Positions 15,709-25,567 of a stretch of 64,000 nt of DNA are shown here, piece by piece. This stretch comes from Tepidimonas thermarum (lineage in GTDB: Bacteria; Pseudomonadota; Gammaproteobacteria; Burkholderiales; Burkholderiaceae_C): positions 1-64,000 of the forward strand of contig NZ_VJOL01000005.1 of the NCBI RefSeq assembly GCF_007556705.1, given 5' to 3'. Numbering within the stretch: position 1 is the first letter of the stretch; every line of letters starts with the position of its first letter. The notes below the pieces were generated by a model. The model searched no databases. It was not told the DNA's origin and saw nothing but the letters and a program-made list of their open reading frames with translations. Made by a program: the position numbers and the translations under genes.

Positions 15709-18572
15709 CCGCACCCGCTGCCGTGCCGACCCAGGAGGTATCGTTCACGCTCGACGGGCGGGTGGTGAGCGCCCATGCCGGCGAGACGATTTGGGACGTG
15801 GCGCGCCGCCTGGGCATCGAACTGCCCCACCTGTGCCACCGGCCCGGGCTGCCGCCGGCGGGCAATTGCCGCGCGTGTGTGGTGGAAGTGGCGGGCGAGC
15901 GCACCCTGGCGGCCGCCTGCTGCCGCGCGCCCCAGCCCGGCATGCAGGTGCGCACCGACAGCGCGCGCGCGCAGCGTGCGCGGCGCACGGTGCTGGAGCT
16001 GCTGGCCGCCGACGCCCCCGACAGCGCCGCCCTGCGCGCCGACAGCGAGCTGACGCGCTGGACCCAGGTGGTGGGGGCACGGCCGGGGCGCTGGCAGGCG
16101 CGCGGCGCCGCGCAGGCAGCGGCCGTGCCCGATGCCAGCCACCCCGCCTTCACCGTACGGCTGGACGCCTGCATCCAGTGCACACGCTGCGTGCGCGCCT
16201 GCCGCGACGTGCAGGGCAACGACGTGCTGGGCCTGGCCGGCCGGGGCGCGCACGCACGCATCGTGTTCGATCAGGGCGATCGCGTGGCCGACAGCACCTG
16301 CGTGGCCTGCGGCGAGTGCGTGCAGGCCTGCCCAACCGGGGCGCTGGCCCCCGCCAACGGTGCCTACACGCGCCGCGCCGACCGCGTGGTGCGCTCGGTG
16401 TGCCCGTTTTGTGGCGTGGGCTGCGCGGTGGACCTGCACGTGCGCGACGGCCGTCTGGACCGCGTCGAGGGTGCGCCGGGGCCCGCCAACGCGGGTCGCC
16501 TGTGTGTCAAAGGGCGCTTCGGCATGGACTATGTCCACCATCCGCAGCGCCTGACCACGCCGCTGATCCGCCGCCCCGATGCGCCCAAGGACCCGGCGCT
16601 GCTCACGCGCGGGCCGGGTGGGCGGCCCGATCCGCACGCGCTGCGCGCGCAGTTTCGCCCCGCCAGTTGGGACGAGGCGCTCGATGTGGCCGCCGCCGGT
16701 CTGGCGCGCGTGCGCGATGCGGCGCGCTCGCTCGGATTGCGCGGACGCGCGGTCCCGGTGGCGGGCTTTGGCTCGGCCAAGGGCAGCAACGAGGAAGCGT
16801 ACCTGTTCCAAAAGCTCATCCGCAGCGCCTTTGGCACCCACAACGTGGACCACTGCACGCGCCTGTGCCACGCCTCCAGCGTGGCGGCGCTGATGGAGGG
16901 CATCGGCTCTGGCGCCGTCAGCAACCCGGTGCGCGATTGCGCGCACGCCGACCTCATCGTCGTGATGGGTGCCAACCCGGTGCAAAACCACCCGGTGGCG
17001 GCCACCTGGATCAAAAACGCGGTGCGCCGTGGCGCGCGCCTGGTGCTGATCGACCCCCGGCGCACCGAGCTGTCGCGCCACGCGTGGCGCACGCTGACCT
17101 TTACCCCGGGCAGCGACGTCGCGCTGCTCAACGCCATGCTGCACGTGATCGTGACCGAAGGGCTGGTCAACGAGGCGTTCGTTGCCGCGCGCGTGCACGC
17201 TGGCGACGTGCAGGCGCTGCGCGCGCACCTGCAGGCCTTTGCGCCCGAGGCCATGGCGCCCCTGTGTGGCATCGACGCCGCGACCATCCGCGAGGTGGCG
17301 CGCGCCTACGCCACGTCGCCGGCGGCCATGATCTTTTGGGGCATGGGCGTGGCCCAGCACAGCCACGGCACCGACAACGTGCGCGCCCTGATCGCGCTGG
17401 CGTTGCTGACGGGCCACATCGGCCGCCCGGGCACCGGGCTGCACCCGTTGCGGGGGCAAAACAACGTGCAGGGTGCCAGCGACGCAGGGTTGATCCCGAT
17501 GGTGCTGCCGGACTATCGCCGCGTGGCAGACCCGGCCGCGCGCGCCGCTGCCGAGGCCGCGTGGGGGCTGCCCAACGGCTTTTTGCCCGACGAGCCGGGG
17601 CTGACCGTGGTGGAAATCCTGGACGCGGCGTACGACGGGCGCATCCGCGCGATGCTGATCCAGGGCGAAAACCCGGCCATGAGCGACCCCGACGCGCACC
17701 ACGCGCGCGCCGCGCTGGCGCGGCTCGAGCATCTGGTGGTGGCCGACATCTTCCTGACCGAGACCGCCGCGCTGGCCGACGTGGTCCTGCCGGCCACCGC
17801 CTGGCCCGAGAAAACCGGCAGCGTCACCAACACCGACCGCACGGTGCAGCTGGGCCGCCCAGCCCTGGCCCCGCCTGGCGACGCCCGTGCCGATGCCTGG
17901 ATCTTGGAGCAGCTGGCGCGCCGCCTGGGGCTGGACTGGGACTACGGCATCGACCCCCACGGTGGTGGGGGCGCGCCCGACAACGGCATCGGCCGCGTAT
18001 TCGACGAAATGCGCAGCCTCATGCCGGCGCTGGCAGGACTGTCGTGGGAGCGGCTGCTGCGCGTGGGCGCGATCACCCACCCGGTGCCCACCGCCGACGA
18101 CCCCGGCCACCCCATCGTCTTCACCGACCGCTTTCCCACCCCGGATGGCCGTGCCCGGTTGGTGCCGGCGTGCCTGGGGGCGCCGGCCGAGCCGCCGGAT
18201 GCGCACTACCCCTTTGTGCTCATCACCGGCCGCCAGCTCGAGCATTGGCACACCGGCGCCATGACGCGGCGCAGCGCGGTGCTGGATGCGCTGGAGCCCA
18301 CGCCCCACGTCAGCCTGCACCCGGCCACGCTGGCGCGCTTGGGGCTTGCGCCAGGTGCGCCGGTGCGCTTGCGCAGCCGGCGCGGCGAGGTGAGCGTGGC
18401 CACACGCGTGGACGAGGCGGTGCCGCCGGATGTGGCCTTTTTGCCGTTTGCTTATGTGGAGGCCGCGGCCAACGTGCTGACCATCGCGGCGCTCGATCCG
18501 GTGGCCAAGATTGCCGAGGTCAAGTACTGCGCGGTCGCCATCGAGCCCGTGACCAGCCCGGCCCTGGCTTGA
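15705..18572 (+). CDS. Formate dehydrogenase catalytic alpha subunit (Mo/W-bisMGD, Cys type)
   Basis: Oxidises formate to CO2 at a bis-MGD cofactor. 955 aa, cytoplasmic. Domains in order: NuoG-like 2Fe-2S ferredoxin (CHRPGLPPAGNCRAC, ~44-60), two 4Fe-4S clusters (CIQCTRCVRAC ~154 and CVACGECVQAC ~199), then the molybdopterin oxidoreductase starting with its own cluster (VCPFCGVGC ~231 and GRLCVKGRF). The active-site ligand is Cys388 followed by His389 in CTRLCHASS, in place of the selenocysteine of FdhF. The C-terminal dinucleotide-binding domain has GRQLEHWHTGAMTRR. ATG 15705 overlaps the previous stop. No fdsC/fdhD or fdsD gene follows. Confidence 0.93.
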   Translation: MTAPAAVPTQEVSFTLDGRVVSAHAGETIWDVARRLGIELPHLCHRPGLPPAGNCRACVVEVAGERTLAAACCRAPQPGMQVRTDSARAQRARRTVLELLAADAPDSAALRADSELTRWTQVVGARPGRWQARGAAQAAAVPDASHPAFTVRLDACIQCTRCVRACRDVQGNDVLGLAGRGAHARIVFDQGDRVADSTCVACGECVQACPTGALAPANGAYTRRADRVVRSVCPFCGVGCAVDLHVRDGRLDRVEGAPGPANAGRLCVKGRFGMDYVHHPQRLTTPLIRRPDAPKDPALLTRGPGGRPDPHALRAQFRPASWDEALDVAAAGLARVRDAARSLGLRGRAVPVAGFGSAKGSNEEAYLFQKLIRSAFGTHNVDHCTRLCHASSVAALMEGIGSGAVSNPVRDCAHADLIVVMGANPVQNHPVAATWIKNAVRRGARLVLIDPRRTELSRHAWRTLTFTPGSDVALLNAMLHVIVTEGLVNEAFVAARVHAGDVQALRAHLQAFAPEAMAPLCGIDAATIREVARAYATSPAAMIFWGMGVAQHSHGTDNVRALIALALLTGHIGRPGTGLHPLRGQNNVQGASDAGLIPMVLPDYRRVADPAARAAAEAAWGLPNGFLPDEPGLTVVEILDAAYDGRIRAMLIQGENPAMSDPDAHHARAALARLEHLVVADIFLTETAALADVVLPATAWPEKTGSVTNTDRTVQLGRPALAPPGDARADAWILEQLARRLGLDWDYGIDPHGGGGAPDNGIGRVFDEMRSLMPALAGLSWERLLRVGAITHPVPTADDPGHPIVFTDRFPTPDGRARLVPACLGAPAEPPDAHYPFVLITGRQLEHWHTGAMTRRSAVLDALEPTPHVSLHPATLARLGLAPGAPVRLRSRRGEVSVATRVDEAVPPDVAFLPFAYVEAAANVLTIAALDPVAKIAEVKYCAVAIEPVTSPALA

Positions 18573-18664
18573 TCCAGCGCAAATCCCAGGGGCGGCCCGG
18601 GGGCGTGCGCGCGGCGCCACCTGGGCTAAGATGCGCCCACCGACACCTCGCAGGAGACCGACCG

Positions 18665-19108
18665 ATGTTCCAGAAAATCCTCGTTCCCGTCGACGGCTCG
18701 CAGCTCTCCCACGCCGCCGGCGTGTTCGCCGCCGACCTGGCCAAGCAGCACGGCGCCCAGATCGTGGGCGTGTACGTGATCGACCCGTTCCCGTATATTG
18801 GCATCGGCGACGCCTCGGCCGTGGGGCTGCAGGCCTATCTGGCCGAGGCGCAGGCCGCGGCGGGCAAGGCGTTGGACGACCTGCGCCAGGTCTGCGTCGA
18901 GCGCGGCGTGCCGTTTTCCGGGGACACCATCGAGCGCAACGTCACCTACGAGGGAATTCTGGAAACCGCCGACGCCGAAGGCTGCGACCTCATTGTCATG
19001 GGCTCGCACGGCCGCAAGGGCGTGCAGGCCTTGATCCTGGGCAGCGTGGCGCAAAAGGTGCTCACCCACGCCAAGGTGCCGGTGCTCATCGTCAAGCCCC
19101 AGGCCTGA
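18665..19108 (+). CDS. Universal stress protein (UspA family)
   Basis: 147 aa single Usp domain. It opens with FQKILVPVDGS and has the ATP-binding motif G-2x-G-9x-G-(S/T) in GSHGRKGVQALILGSVAQKVL, so it is the nucleotide-binding type. It follows the formate dehydrogenase after 92 bases. A TAAGAT at ~18627 could be its own -10. In many bacteria such proteins respond to anaerobiosis or starvation; here that is inference. Confidence 0.9.
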   Translation: MFQKILVPVDGSQLSHAAGVFAADLAKQHGAQIVGVYVIDPFPYIGIGDASAVGLQAYLAEAQAAAGKALDDLRQVCVERGVPFSGDTIERNVTYEGILETADAEGCDLIVMGSHGRKGVQALILGSVAQKVLTHAKVPVLIVKPQA

Positions 19109-19115
19109 CGCCAGG

Positions 19116-19135
19116 GCGGCGCGCTCGGGCGCCGC
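19116..19135 (+). terminator. Hairpin after the universal stress gene
   Basis: GCGGCGC (19116-19122) and GCGCCGC (19129-19135) form a 7-bp stem with a 6-base loop, 7 bases after the stop. No T tract. A TAGAAT that could be the -10 for uvrA2 follows at 19157-19162. Confidence 0.45.
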
Positions 19136-19197
19136 ATGGGGTCACGGCGGCATGCCTAGAATGATCGGCCTTGCCGTTGCGCCGACCACCTGCCGCC

Positions 19198-22100
19198 ATG
19201 ACCGCCCGCCACCCCGATCCCTGCAGCCCCGCCCGTGACGACGATGAGGGTGCGCCCCTGCAGGGCGTCATCCGCATCCGCGGGGCGCGCCAGCACAACC
19301 TCCAAGGGATCGACCTCGACATCCGCACGGGCGAGCTGACCGTCGTCACCGGCCCGAGCGGATCGGGCAAGTCCAGCCTGGTCTTCGACACCCTGTTCGC
19401 CGAGGGCCAGCGCCGCTACGTCGAGACCTTCTCGGCCTACGCGCGGCAGTTTCTCGACCGCATGGACAAGCCGGCGGTGGACCGCATCGACGGTGTGCCG
19501 CCCGCCATCGCCATCGACCAGACCAACCCGGTGCGCTCCTCGCGCTCCACGGTCGGGACGATGACCGAACTCAACGACCACCTGAAGCTGCTGTTTGCGC
19601 GCGCCGGGCAATTGTTCGACCGCGTCACCGCGCTGCCGGTGCGCCACGACACGGTGGAGAGCATCGTCGCCGACCTGCGCGCGCGTGCGGCGGCGGCCGG
19701 TGACCCGCGCCTGGTGGTCACTTTCGCGGTCGAGCTGCCTGCGCACACCCCCGACGAGGAGGTGCAACAGTGGCTCTCGGCCAGCGGCTACACGCGCGTG
19801 CAGGCCGAGCAGATCGTGGGCGAGCGGCGGCGCCTGGACGTGGTGGCGGACCGCTTTCGGCTGGGCAGCGCCGATCCCGCGCGCGTGGCCGAGGCGGTGG
19901 AGACCGCGCTCAAGCGTGGCGGCGGCCGGCTGACCGTGTACGCGCTGGCCGACGCGGGCGAGCCGGCCCTGTGGCGCTACTCCACCGGCCTGCACTGCCC
20001 GGAGAGCGACATCCGCTACAGCGACCCGCGGCCATCGCTGTTTTCGTTCAACTCGCCCGCGGGGGCGTGCGAGACCTGCCGCGGCTTCGGGCGCGTCATC
20101 GGGGTGGACTGGGGGCTGGTCATCCCCAACGACAAGCTCACGCTGCGCGCGGGCGCCATCAAGCCCATCCAAACCCCGGCCTACCAGGAGTGCCAGGACG
20201 ACCTGATGCGCCACGCCGAAGCGGCCGGCATCCCGCGCGACACACCCTGGTACCAGCTCACCCCCGAGCAGCAGCGCTGGGTGCTGGAAGGCTCGCCGCA
20301 CTGGACGGGAGACTGGAAGCGCCAGTGGTACGGCATCCGACGCTTCTTTGACTACCTGGAGAGCAAGGCCTACAAGATGCACATCCGGGTGCTGCTGTCC
20401 AAGTACCGCAGCTACACCGAATGCCCGGACTGCGGCGGCGCGCGCCTGAAGACCGAGAGCCTGCTGTGGCGCATCGGCACGCGCGCGGACGCCGACGCCG
20501 TGCTGCCGCCCGAGCGGCGCTTCCGCCCGCGCGGCGTGGCCTGGAGCGACGCGCAGTTGCAGGCGCTGCCCGGGCTGTGCTTGCACGACCTCATGGGCCT
20601 GCCCATCGAGCGCTTGCGCCAGTTTTTCGAGCGCCTGCAGGCCCGGCTGGATACGCTGCCGGCGGGCGAGCGCCAGGCCCAGGCCCTGCTGTACGACGAG
20701 ATCACCACCCGCCTGCGCTACCTGTGCGACGTCGGCCTGGGCTACCTGACGCTGGACCGGCAAAGCCGCACGCTCTCCGGCGGCGAGGTGCAGCGCATCA
20801 ACCTGACCACGGCGTTGGGCACCTCGCTGGTCAACACCCTGTTCGTGCTGGACGAACCCTCCATCGGCCTGCACCCGCGCGACATGGCGCGCATCAACCA
20901 GGCGATGGCGCGGCTGCGCGACGCCGGCAACACCCTGGTGGTGGTGGAGCACGACCCCGCCGTGATGCTCGCCGCCGACCGCATTCTGGACATGGGGCCC
21001 GGCCCGGGCGAGCGCGGCGGGCGCATCGTGTTCGACGGCACGCCCGAGCAGTTGCGCCACGCCGACACGCTCACGGGCCAGTACCTGTCGGGGCGGCGCC
21101 AGATCGGCTTTGGCGTCAAGCGCATGGTCACGGACGCCACCCCGCGCCTGATGCTGGAGGGCGCGCGCGAGCACAACCTGCGCGCGCTGGACGTGGCTTT
21201 CCCGCTGCAGCGGCTGGTGGTGGTGACCGGCGTCAGCGGCTCGGGCAAATCCACCCTGGTGCAGGATATTCTGGCGCCCGCGCTGCTGCGCCACTTTGGC
21301 CAGGCGACCGAGGCGCCGGGGGCGCACGACCGCCTGCTCGGTGCCGACCACCTGGAAGGCGTGGTGTTCGTGGACCAGTCGCCGATCGGCAAGACGGCGC
21401 GCTCCAACCCGGTCAGCTACGTCGGCGCCTGGGACGCCATCCGCGCGCTGTTTGCCCAGACCCCGCTGGCGCAGCAGCGCGGCTACACGGCGGCCAAGTT
21501 CAGCTTCAACAGCGGCGACGGGCGCTGCCCCACCTGCGGTGGCTCGGGCTTCGAGCATGTGGAGATGCAGTTCCTCTCCGACGTCTATTTGCGCTGCCCG
21601 GACTGCCACGGACGCCGCTACCGGCCCGAGGTGCTGGAGGTGACCCTCGAGCGCGGCGGCCGCTGGCTGAGCGTGGCCGATGTGCTGGAGCTGACCGTGA
21701 CCGAAGCCGCGCAGTGCTTTGCCAGCGACCGCGACGTCATGCGCGCGCTGCAGCCGCTGCTGGACGTGGGGCTGGAGTACCTGCGCCTGGGGCAGCCCGT
21801 GCCCACGCTCTCGGGGGGCGAGGCGCAGCGCCTCAAGCTCGCTGGCCACCTGGCCGCTGCGGCGGCGGCCGAGCCGCGCACCACGCGCCGCGCCCGCACG
21901 ACGGCCAACGCGCCAGCGCCGCCGTTGCCCTGGGCGGGCAAGGCGCCGGCCCGGGCGCGCGGGACGCTGTTTTTGTTCGACGAGCCCACCACCGGGCTGC
22001 ACTTCGACGACATCGCCAAGCTGATGCGCGCGCTGCGCAAGCTGCTCGAGGCGGGGCACTCCTTGGTCGTCATCGAGCACAACCTGGACGTGATTCGCGC

Positions 22101-25029
22101 GGCGGACTGGGTGATCGACCTCGGACCGGAGGGCGGCGACGGCGGTGGCACGCTGGTCTTTGCCGGCCCGCCGGAGGAGCTGCGCCAACACCCCACCAGC
22201 CACACCGCCGCCGCGTTGCGCGAGTATGCCGAGGCGCTGGGCGAAGTCACGGCCGCGCACGAGCCGCGCCCGCCTGCACCGGCGCTCGTCACCCGGCCGG
22301 CTGCACCGCCGGAGGCCATCCGCATCGTCCACGCCCGCGAGCACAACCTGCGCGACCTGTCGGTGGACATTCCGCGTGGGCGCTTTACCGTCATCACCGG
22401 GGTCAGCGGTTCGGGCAAATCCACGTTGGCGTTCGACATCCTGTTCAACGAGGGGCAGCGCCGCTACCTGGAAAGCCTCAACGCCTACGCACGCAGCATC
22501 GTGCAACCCGCAGGCCGGCCCGAGGTGGACGCGGTCTGGGGCATACCGCCCACGGTGGCGATTGAGCAGCGCCTCTCGCGCGGCGGGCGCAAGTCCACCG
22601 TCGGCACCGTGACCGAGGTCTGGCACTACCTGCGCCTGCTCTACGTCAAGCTCGGGGTGCAACACTGCGTGCACGACGGCGCCCCCGTGCAGCCGCAGAC
22701 GCCCGAGAGCATCCTGGCGCAGCTCATGCAGCGCCACCGCGGCCAGACCGTGGGCATCCTGGCGCCGCTGGTGATCAATCGCAAGGGTGTCTACACCGAG
22801 TGGGCCGAGTGGGCGGCCCAGCGCGGCCACACGCACCTGCGGGTGGACGGCGAATTTTTGCCCACGCAGGGTTTTCCGCGCCTGGACCGCTTCAAGGAGC
22901 ACACGCTGGAGCTGCCCGTGGCCACCGTCCGCGTCACGCCCGCCGCCGAGGGTGAGCTGCGCGCCGCGCTGACCCAGGCCCTGCAGCATGGCAAGGGGGT
23001 GGTGCACGTGCTCACCGGCATCGACGGCTTGGCGGCGGCGCTGGCCGCTGGCGGCACCGGCCGCGGCATCGGCACGGTGACGGTTTATTCCACCTTGCGC
23101 GCCTGTCCGGTGTGCGGCACCAGTTATGCGGAGCTGGACCCGCGCCTGTTTTCCTACAACAGCAAACACGGCTGGTGCCCGGATTGCGTGGGCACCGGCG
23201 TGCAGCTGACGCGCGAGCAGCGCCGCGCGCTCGACGACAGCCAGCGCGACGACACCCGCGGGCGTGAACAAACCTTTGCCGAGCCGGAGCTCGAGGACCT
23301 GGGTGACCAGCCCTGCACCACCTGCGGCGGCACGCGGCTCAACCCGGTGGCGCGGGCGGTGCGCTTTCACGGACGGCCGATCACCGACATCGCGCGCCTG
23401 AGCGTGGGGGAAGTGCTGGACTGGGTGCGCACCCTGCAGGCACCCGGTGCGCTCTCGGCGCGTGAGGCCGACATCGCACGCGACCTGTTGCCCGAAATCG
23501 AAAGCCGCCTGCGCTTTTTGCTGCAGGTGGGTCTGGGCTACCTGACGCTGGACCGCGGCGCGCCCACCCTCTCCGGTGGCGAGGCGCAGCGCATCCGGCT
23601 GGCGGCGCAACTCGGCTCCAACCTGCAGGGCGTGTGCTACGTGCTGGACGAACCCACCATCGGCCTGCACCCGCGCGACAACCGCATCCTGCTCGACGCC
23701 CTGCACGCGCTGCGGCGCCACGGCAACACGCTGGTGGTGGTGGAGCACGACGAGGATACGATCCGTCGCGCCGACCACCTGATCGACATCGGCCCGGGTG
23801 CCGGCCGTCTGGGCGGGCGTGTGGTGGCGCAAGGCGGCATCGAGGATGTGATGGCCGCGGCCGACTCCCAAACCGGGCGCTACTTGGCGCAGGCCATGCG
23901 CCACCCGCTGCAGGCGCGCCGCCCGGTGACGCCCGATGGCCCCGCGCTGGTGGTGCGCGGCGCGCGCCGGCACAACCTGCAGGGCATGGACGTCACCGTC
24001 CCGCTGCACCGGCTGGTCGCGGTCACGGGCGTCAGCGGCTCGGGCAAGTCCACGCTGGCGCGCGACGTGTTGCTCACCAACGTGGCCGCGGCGGTGGCGC
24101 AGCGCCGCGCGCACGGCGCGCCCGACGCCGCCGTCGGCAAAGGCCGCGGCCGCCGCGCCGCCGCTGGCACGCGCGCCATCGTCTGGAGCGGTTGCGCGGG
24201 CCTGGAAGGCGCCGAGGCGGTGGACCGCGTGCTGGAAGTGGACCAGACGCCGATTGGCAAGACGCCGCGCTCGTGTCCCGCGACCTACATCGGTTTTTGG
24301 GACACCATTCGCAAGCTCTACGCCGAGACGTTGGAGGCCAAAGCGCGCGGCTATGGGCCGGGGCGCTTCTCGTTCAACACCGGCGAGGGTCGCTGCCCGG
24401 TCTGCGAAGGCCAGGGCCTGCGCACCATCGAGATGAGCTTTTTGCCCGACGTCAAGGTGCCCTGTGAGGCCTGTGGCGGGGCGCGCTTCAACCCGGAGAC
24501 GCTGGCCGTGACCTGGCGCGGCCAATCCATCGGCGAGGTGCTGGCCATGTCGGTGGACGAGGCCACCGACTTCTTTGCCTCCATGCCCACCATCGCCCAC
24601 CCGCTGCAACTGCTGCGCGACGTCGGCCTGGGCTACCTGACGCTGGGCCAGCCAAGCCCGACGCTGTCCGGCGGCGAGGCGCAGCGCATCAAGCTGGTGA
24701 CCGAGTTGGCCAAGGTGCGCGACGACGTCGGCCGGCGCGGGCAAAAGGCGCCGCACACCCTGTACGTGCTCGACGAACCCACCGTTGGCCTGCACATGGC
24801 GGACGTGGACAAGCTCATCCGCGTGCTGCACCGGCTGGTCGATGCCGGGCACAGCGTGGTCGTCATCGAGCACGACCTGGACCTGATCGCCGAAGCGGAC
24901 TGGGTGCTGGACCTGGGGCCCGAGGGCGGTGCCGGTGGCGGCCGCGTGGTCGGTGCCGGCACGCCGGAGGATCTGGTGCGCCTGGGCACCCACACCGGGC
25001 AGGCGCTGGCCGGGGTGCTGTCGCGGTGA
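19198..25029 (+). CDS. Tandem (double-length) UvrA-like excinuclease ATPase, UvrA2 type
   Basis: DNA-damage-recognition ABC ATPase related to UvrA, 1943 aa, about twice the usual ~940. It holds two complete UvrA-like units joined near residue 1040 (base ~22315). Four Walker A motifs are seen: GPSGSGKSS (~51), then GVSGSGKST at ~677, ~1066 and ~1610. Four LSGGE signatures and four Walker B/His-switch motifs follow ([48 protein letters not shown]). CxxC zinc-type pairs (CETC, CPDCGG, CPTCGG, CPVCG, CTTCGG, CPVCEG, CEACGG) interrupt each unit. Start ATG 19198. The stop overlaps the next gene. It is probably not the main UvrA; it may act on a special lesion class or in export or resistance. Confidence 0.92.
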   Translation: MTARHPDPCSPARDDDEGAPLQGVIRIRGARQHNLQGIDLDIRTGELTVVTGPSGSGKSSLVFDTLFAEGQRRYVETFSAYARQFLDRMDKPAVDRIDGVPPAIAIDQTNPVRSSRSTVGTMTELNDHLKLLFARAGQLFDRVTALPVRHDTVESIVADLRARAAAAGDPRLVVTFAVELPAHTPDEEVQQWLSASGYTRVQAEQIVGERRRLDVVADRFRLGSADPARVAEAVETALKRGGGRLTVYALADAGEPALWRYSTGLHCPESDIRYSDPRPSLFSFNSPAGACETCRGFGRVIGVDWGLVIPNDKLTLRAGAIKPIQTPAYQECQDDLMRHAEAAGIPRDTPWYQLTPEQQRWVLEGSPHWTGDWKRQWYGIRRFFDYLESKAYKMHIRVLLSKYRSYTECPDCGGARLKTESLLWRIGTRADADAVLPPERRFRPRGVAWSDAQLQALPGLCLHDLMGLPIERLRQFFERLQARLDTLPAGERQAQALLYDEITTRLRYLCDVGLGYLTLDRQSRTLSGGEVQRINLTTALGTSLVNTLFVLDEPSIGLHPRDMARINQAMARLRDAGNTLVVVEHDPAVMLAADRILDMGPGPGERGGRIVFDGTPEQLRHADTLTGQYLSGRRQIGFGVKRMVTDATPRLMLEGAREHNLRALDVAFPLQRLVVVTGVSGSGKSTLVQDILAPALLRHFGQATEAPGAHDRLLGADHLEGVVFVDQSPIGKTARSNPVSYVGAWDAIRALFAQTPLAQQRGYTAAKFSFNSGDGRCPTCGGSGFEHVEMQFLSDVYLRCPDCHGRRYRPEVLEVTLERGGRWLSVADVLELTVTEAAQCFASDRDVMRALQPLLDVGLEYLRLGQPVPTLSGGEAQRLKLAGHLAAAAAAEPRTTRRARTTANAPAPPLPWAGKAPARARGTLFLFDEPTTGLHFDDIAKLMRALRKLLEAGHSLVVIEHNLDVIRAADWVIDLGPEGGDGGGTLVFAGPPEELRQHPTSHTAAALREYAEALGEVTAAHEPRPPAPALVTRPAAPPEAIRIVHAREHNLRDLSVDIPRGRFTVITGVSGSGKSTLAFDILFNEGQRRYLESLNAYARSIVQPAGRPEVDAVWGIPPTVAIEQRLSRGGRKSTVGTVTEVWHYLRLLYVKLGVQHCVHDGAPVQPQTPESILAQLMQRHRGQTVGILAPLVINRKGVYTEWAEWAAQRGHTHLRVDGEFLPTQGFPRLDRFKEHTLELPVATVRVTPAAEGELRAALTQALQHGKGVVHVLTGIDGLAAALAAGGTGRGIGTVTVYSTLRACPVCGTSYAELDPRLFSYNSKHGWCPDCVGTGVQLTREQRRALDDSQRDDTRGREQTFAEPELEDLGDQPCTTCGGTRLNPVARAVRFHGRPITDIARLSVGEVLDWVRTLQAPGALSAREADIARDLLPEIESRLRFLLQVGLGYLTLDRGAPTLSGGEAQRIRLAAQLGSNLQGVCYVLDEPTIGLHPRDNRILLDALHALRRHGNTLVVVEHDEDTIRRADHLIDIGPGAGRLGGRVVAQGGIEDVMAAADSQTGRYLAQAMRHPLQARRPVTPDGPALVVRGARRHNLQGMDVTVPLHRLVAVTGVSGSGKSTLARDVLLTNVAAAVAQRRAHGAPDAAVGKGRGRRAAAGTRAIVWSGCAGLEGAEAVDRVLEVDQTPIGKTPRSCPATYIGFWDTIRKLYAETLEAKARGYGPGRFSFNTGEGRCPVCEGQGLRTIEMSFLPDVKVPCEACGGARFNPETLAVTWRGQSIGEVLAMSVDEATDFFASMPTIAHPLQLLRDVGLGYLTLGQPSPTLSGGEAQRIKLVTELAKVRDDVGRRGQKAPHTLYVLDEPTVGLHMADVDKLIRVLHRLVDAGHSVVVIEHDLDLIAEADWVLDLGPEGGAGGGRVVGAGTPEDLVRLGTHTGQALAGVLSR

Positions 25030-25361
25030 CGCACCGCATCATCCACATCCACCCCTTGGCCCCACCGAAACCGGCGGTGGGCGCGCCCTGCAACGGCTGT
25101 GGCATTTGCTGCCTGGCCGAGCCATGCCCGCTGGGCATGGCGCTGTCCAAGCGGCGCACCGGCGCCTGCGCCGCGCTGCGCTGGGACGATGACCAGCGCC
25201 GCTACTGGTGCGGCGCCATCCGCGATGCCGAGGCGCTGCTGGGGCCGCGCTGGCGCTGGGCCGCGCCCCTGCTGCGGCGGCTGGCACGTCGCTGGACAGC
25301 GGCGGGCACGGGGTGCGACGCGACCCTGGAACCCGACCCGCAGGCCCCCGCCCCGCGTTGA
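25026..25361 (+). CDS. Small Cys-rich protein of unknown function (YkgJ-like cluster motif)
   Basis: 111 aa. The N-terminal third has a dense Cys motif, [18 protein letters not shown], with further Cys at ~53 and ~67 ([17 protein letters not shown]). The pattern resembles YkgJ/CxxCxxCC-type presumed metal-binding proteins. The GTG start at 25026 overlaps the uvrA2 stop (GTGA), so translation is coupled and a link to UvrA2 function is plausible. The C-terminal half is Arg/Trp-rich without a recognisable domain. Function not known. Confidence 0.7.
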   Translation: MTHRIIHIHPLAPPKPAVGAPCNGCGICCLAEPCPLGMALSKRRTGACAALRWDDDQRRYWCGAIRDAEALLGPRWRWAAPLLRRLARRWTAAGTGCDATLEPDPQAPAPR

Positions 25362-25567
25362 GCGGCCGTCTGCCCCACACCCGTTTGAGGGCGGTCAGCC
25401 CGGACATGGGCAGGGTCGTGGGTGGTGGGGCGCTGACAAGGATACACCGGTGTGCGCGGGCGGGGGTACGCCCCCAACCCCAACGGTTGTTGCCGTGGAT
25501 CAAACCCCGGGCACGGCGCCAGGGTTAGCATGAGTCCTTGCGGATATACCGATGCAAGGAGAAGGCG
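25362..25567 (+). other. Intergenic region before yeeE/yedE-like gene
   Basis: 206 bases without a gene. It holds a palindrome ACACCGGTGT (25444-25453), a small GGGGG-TACG-CCCCC hairpin (25462-25475) that may end the uvrA2 transcript, and a near-palindrome CGGATATACCG (25541-25551) just before the AAGGAG of the next gene. The last could be a repressor site, but no regulator is known. Confidence 0.4.

Noticed and set aside
15705-18572. Selenocysteine-type formate dehydrogenase
   Set aside because: The codon at the active-site position (16866-16868) is TGC, an ordinary Cys, and no TGA interrupts the frame.
15411-18620. Long minus-strand frame opposite formate dehydrogenase alpha
   Set aside because: No motifs and a composition expected from antisense reading; the plus strand codes for a clear FDH alpha subunit.
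19156-24993. Very long open frame (about 1945 codons) on the minus strand opposite the tandem UvrA gene
   Set aside because: It is a shadow of high-GC coding DNA. Its product is low-complexity (Gln/His/Arg/Ala-rich) with no domain, whereas the plus strand has every UvrA motif.
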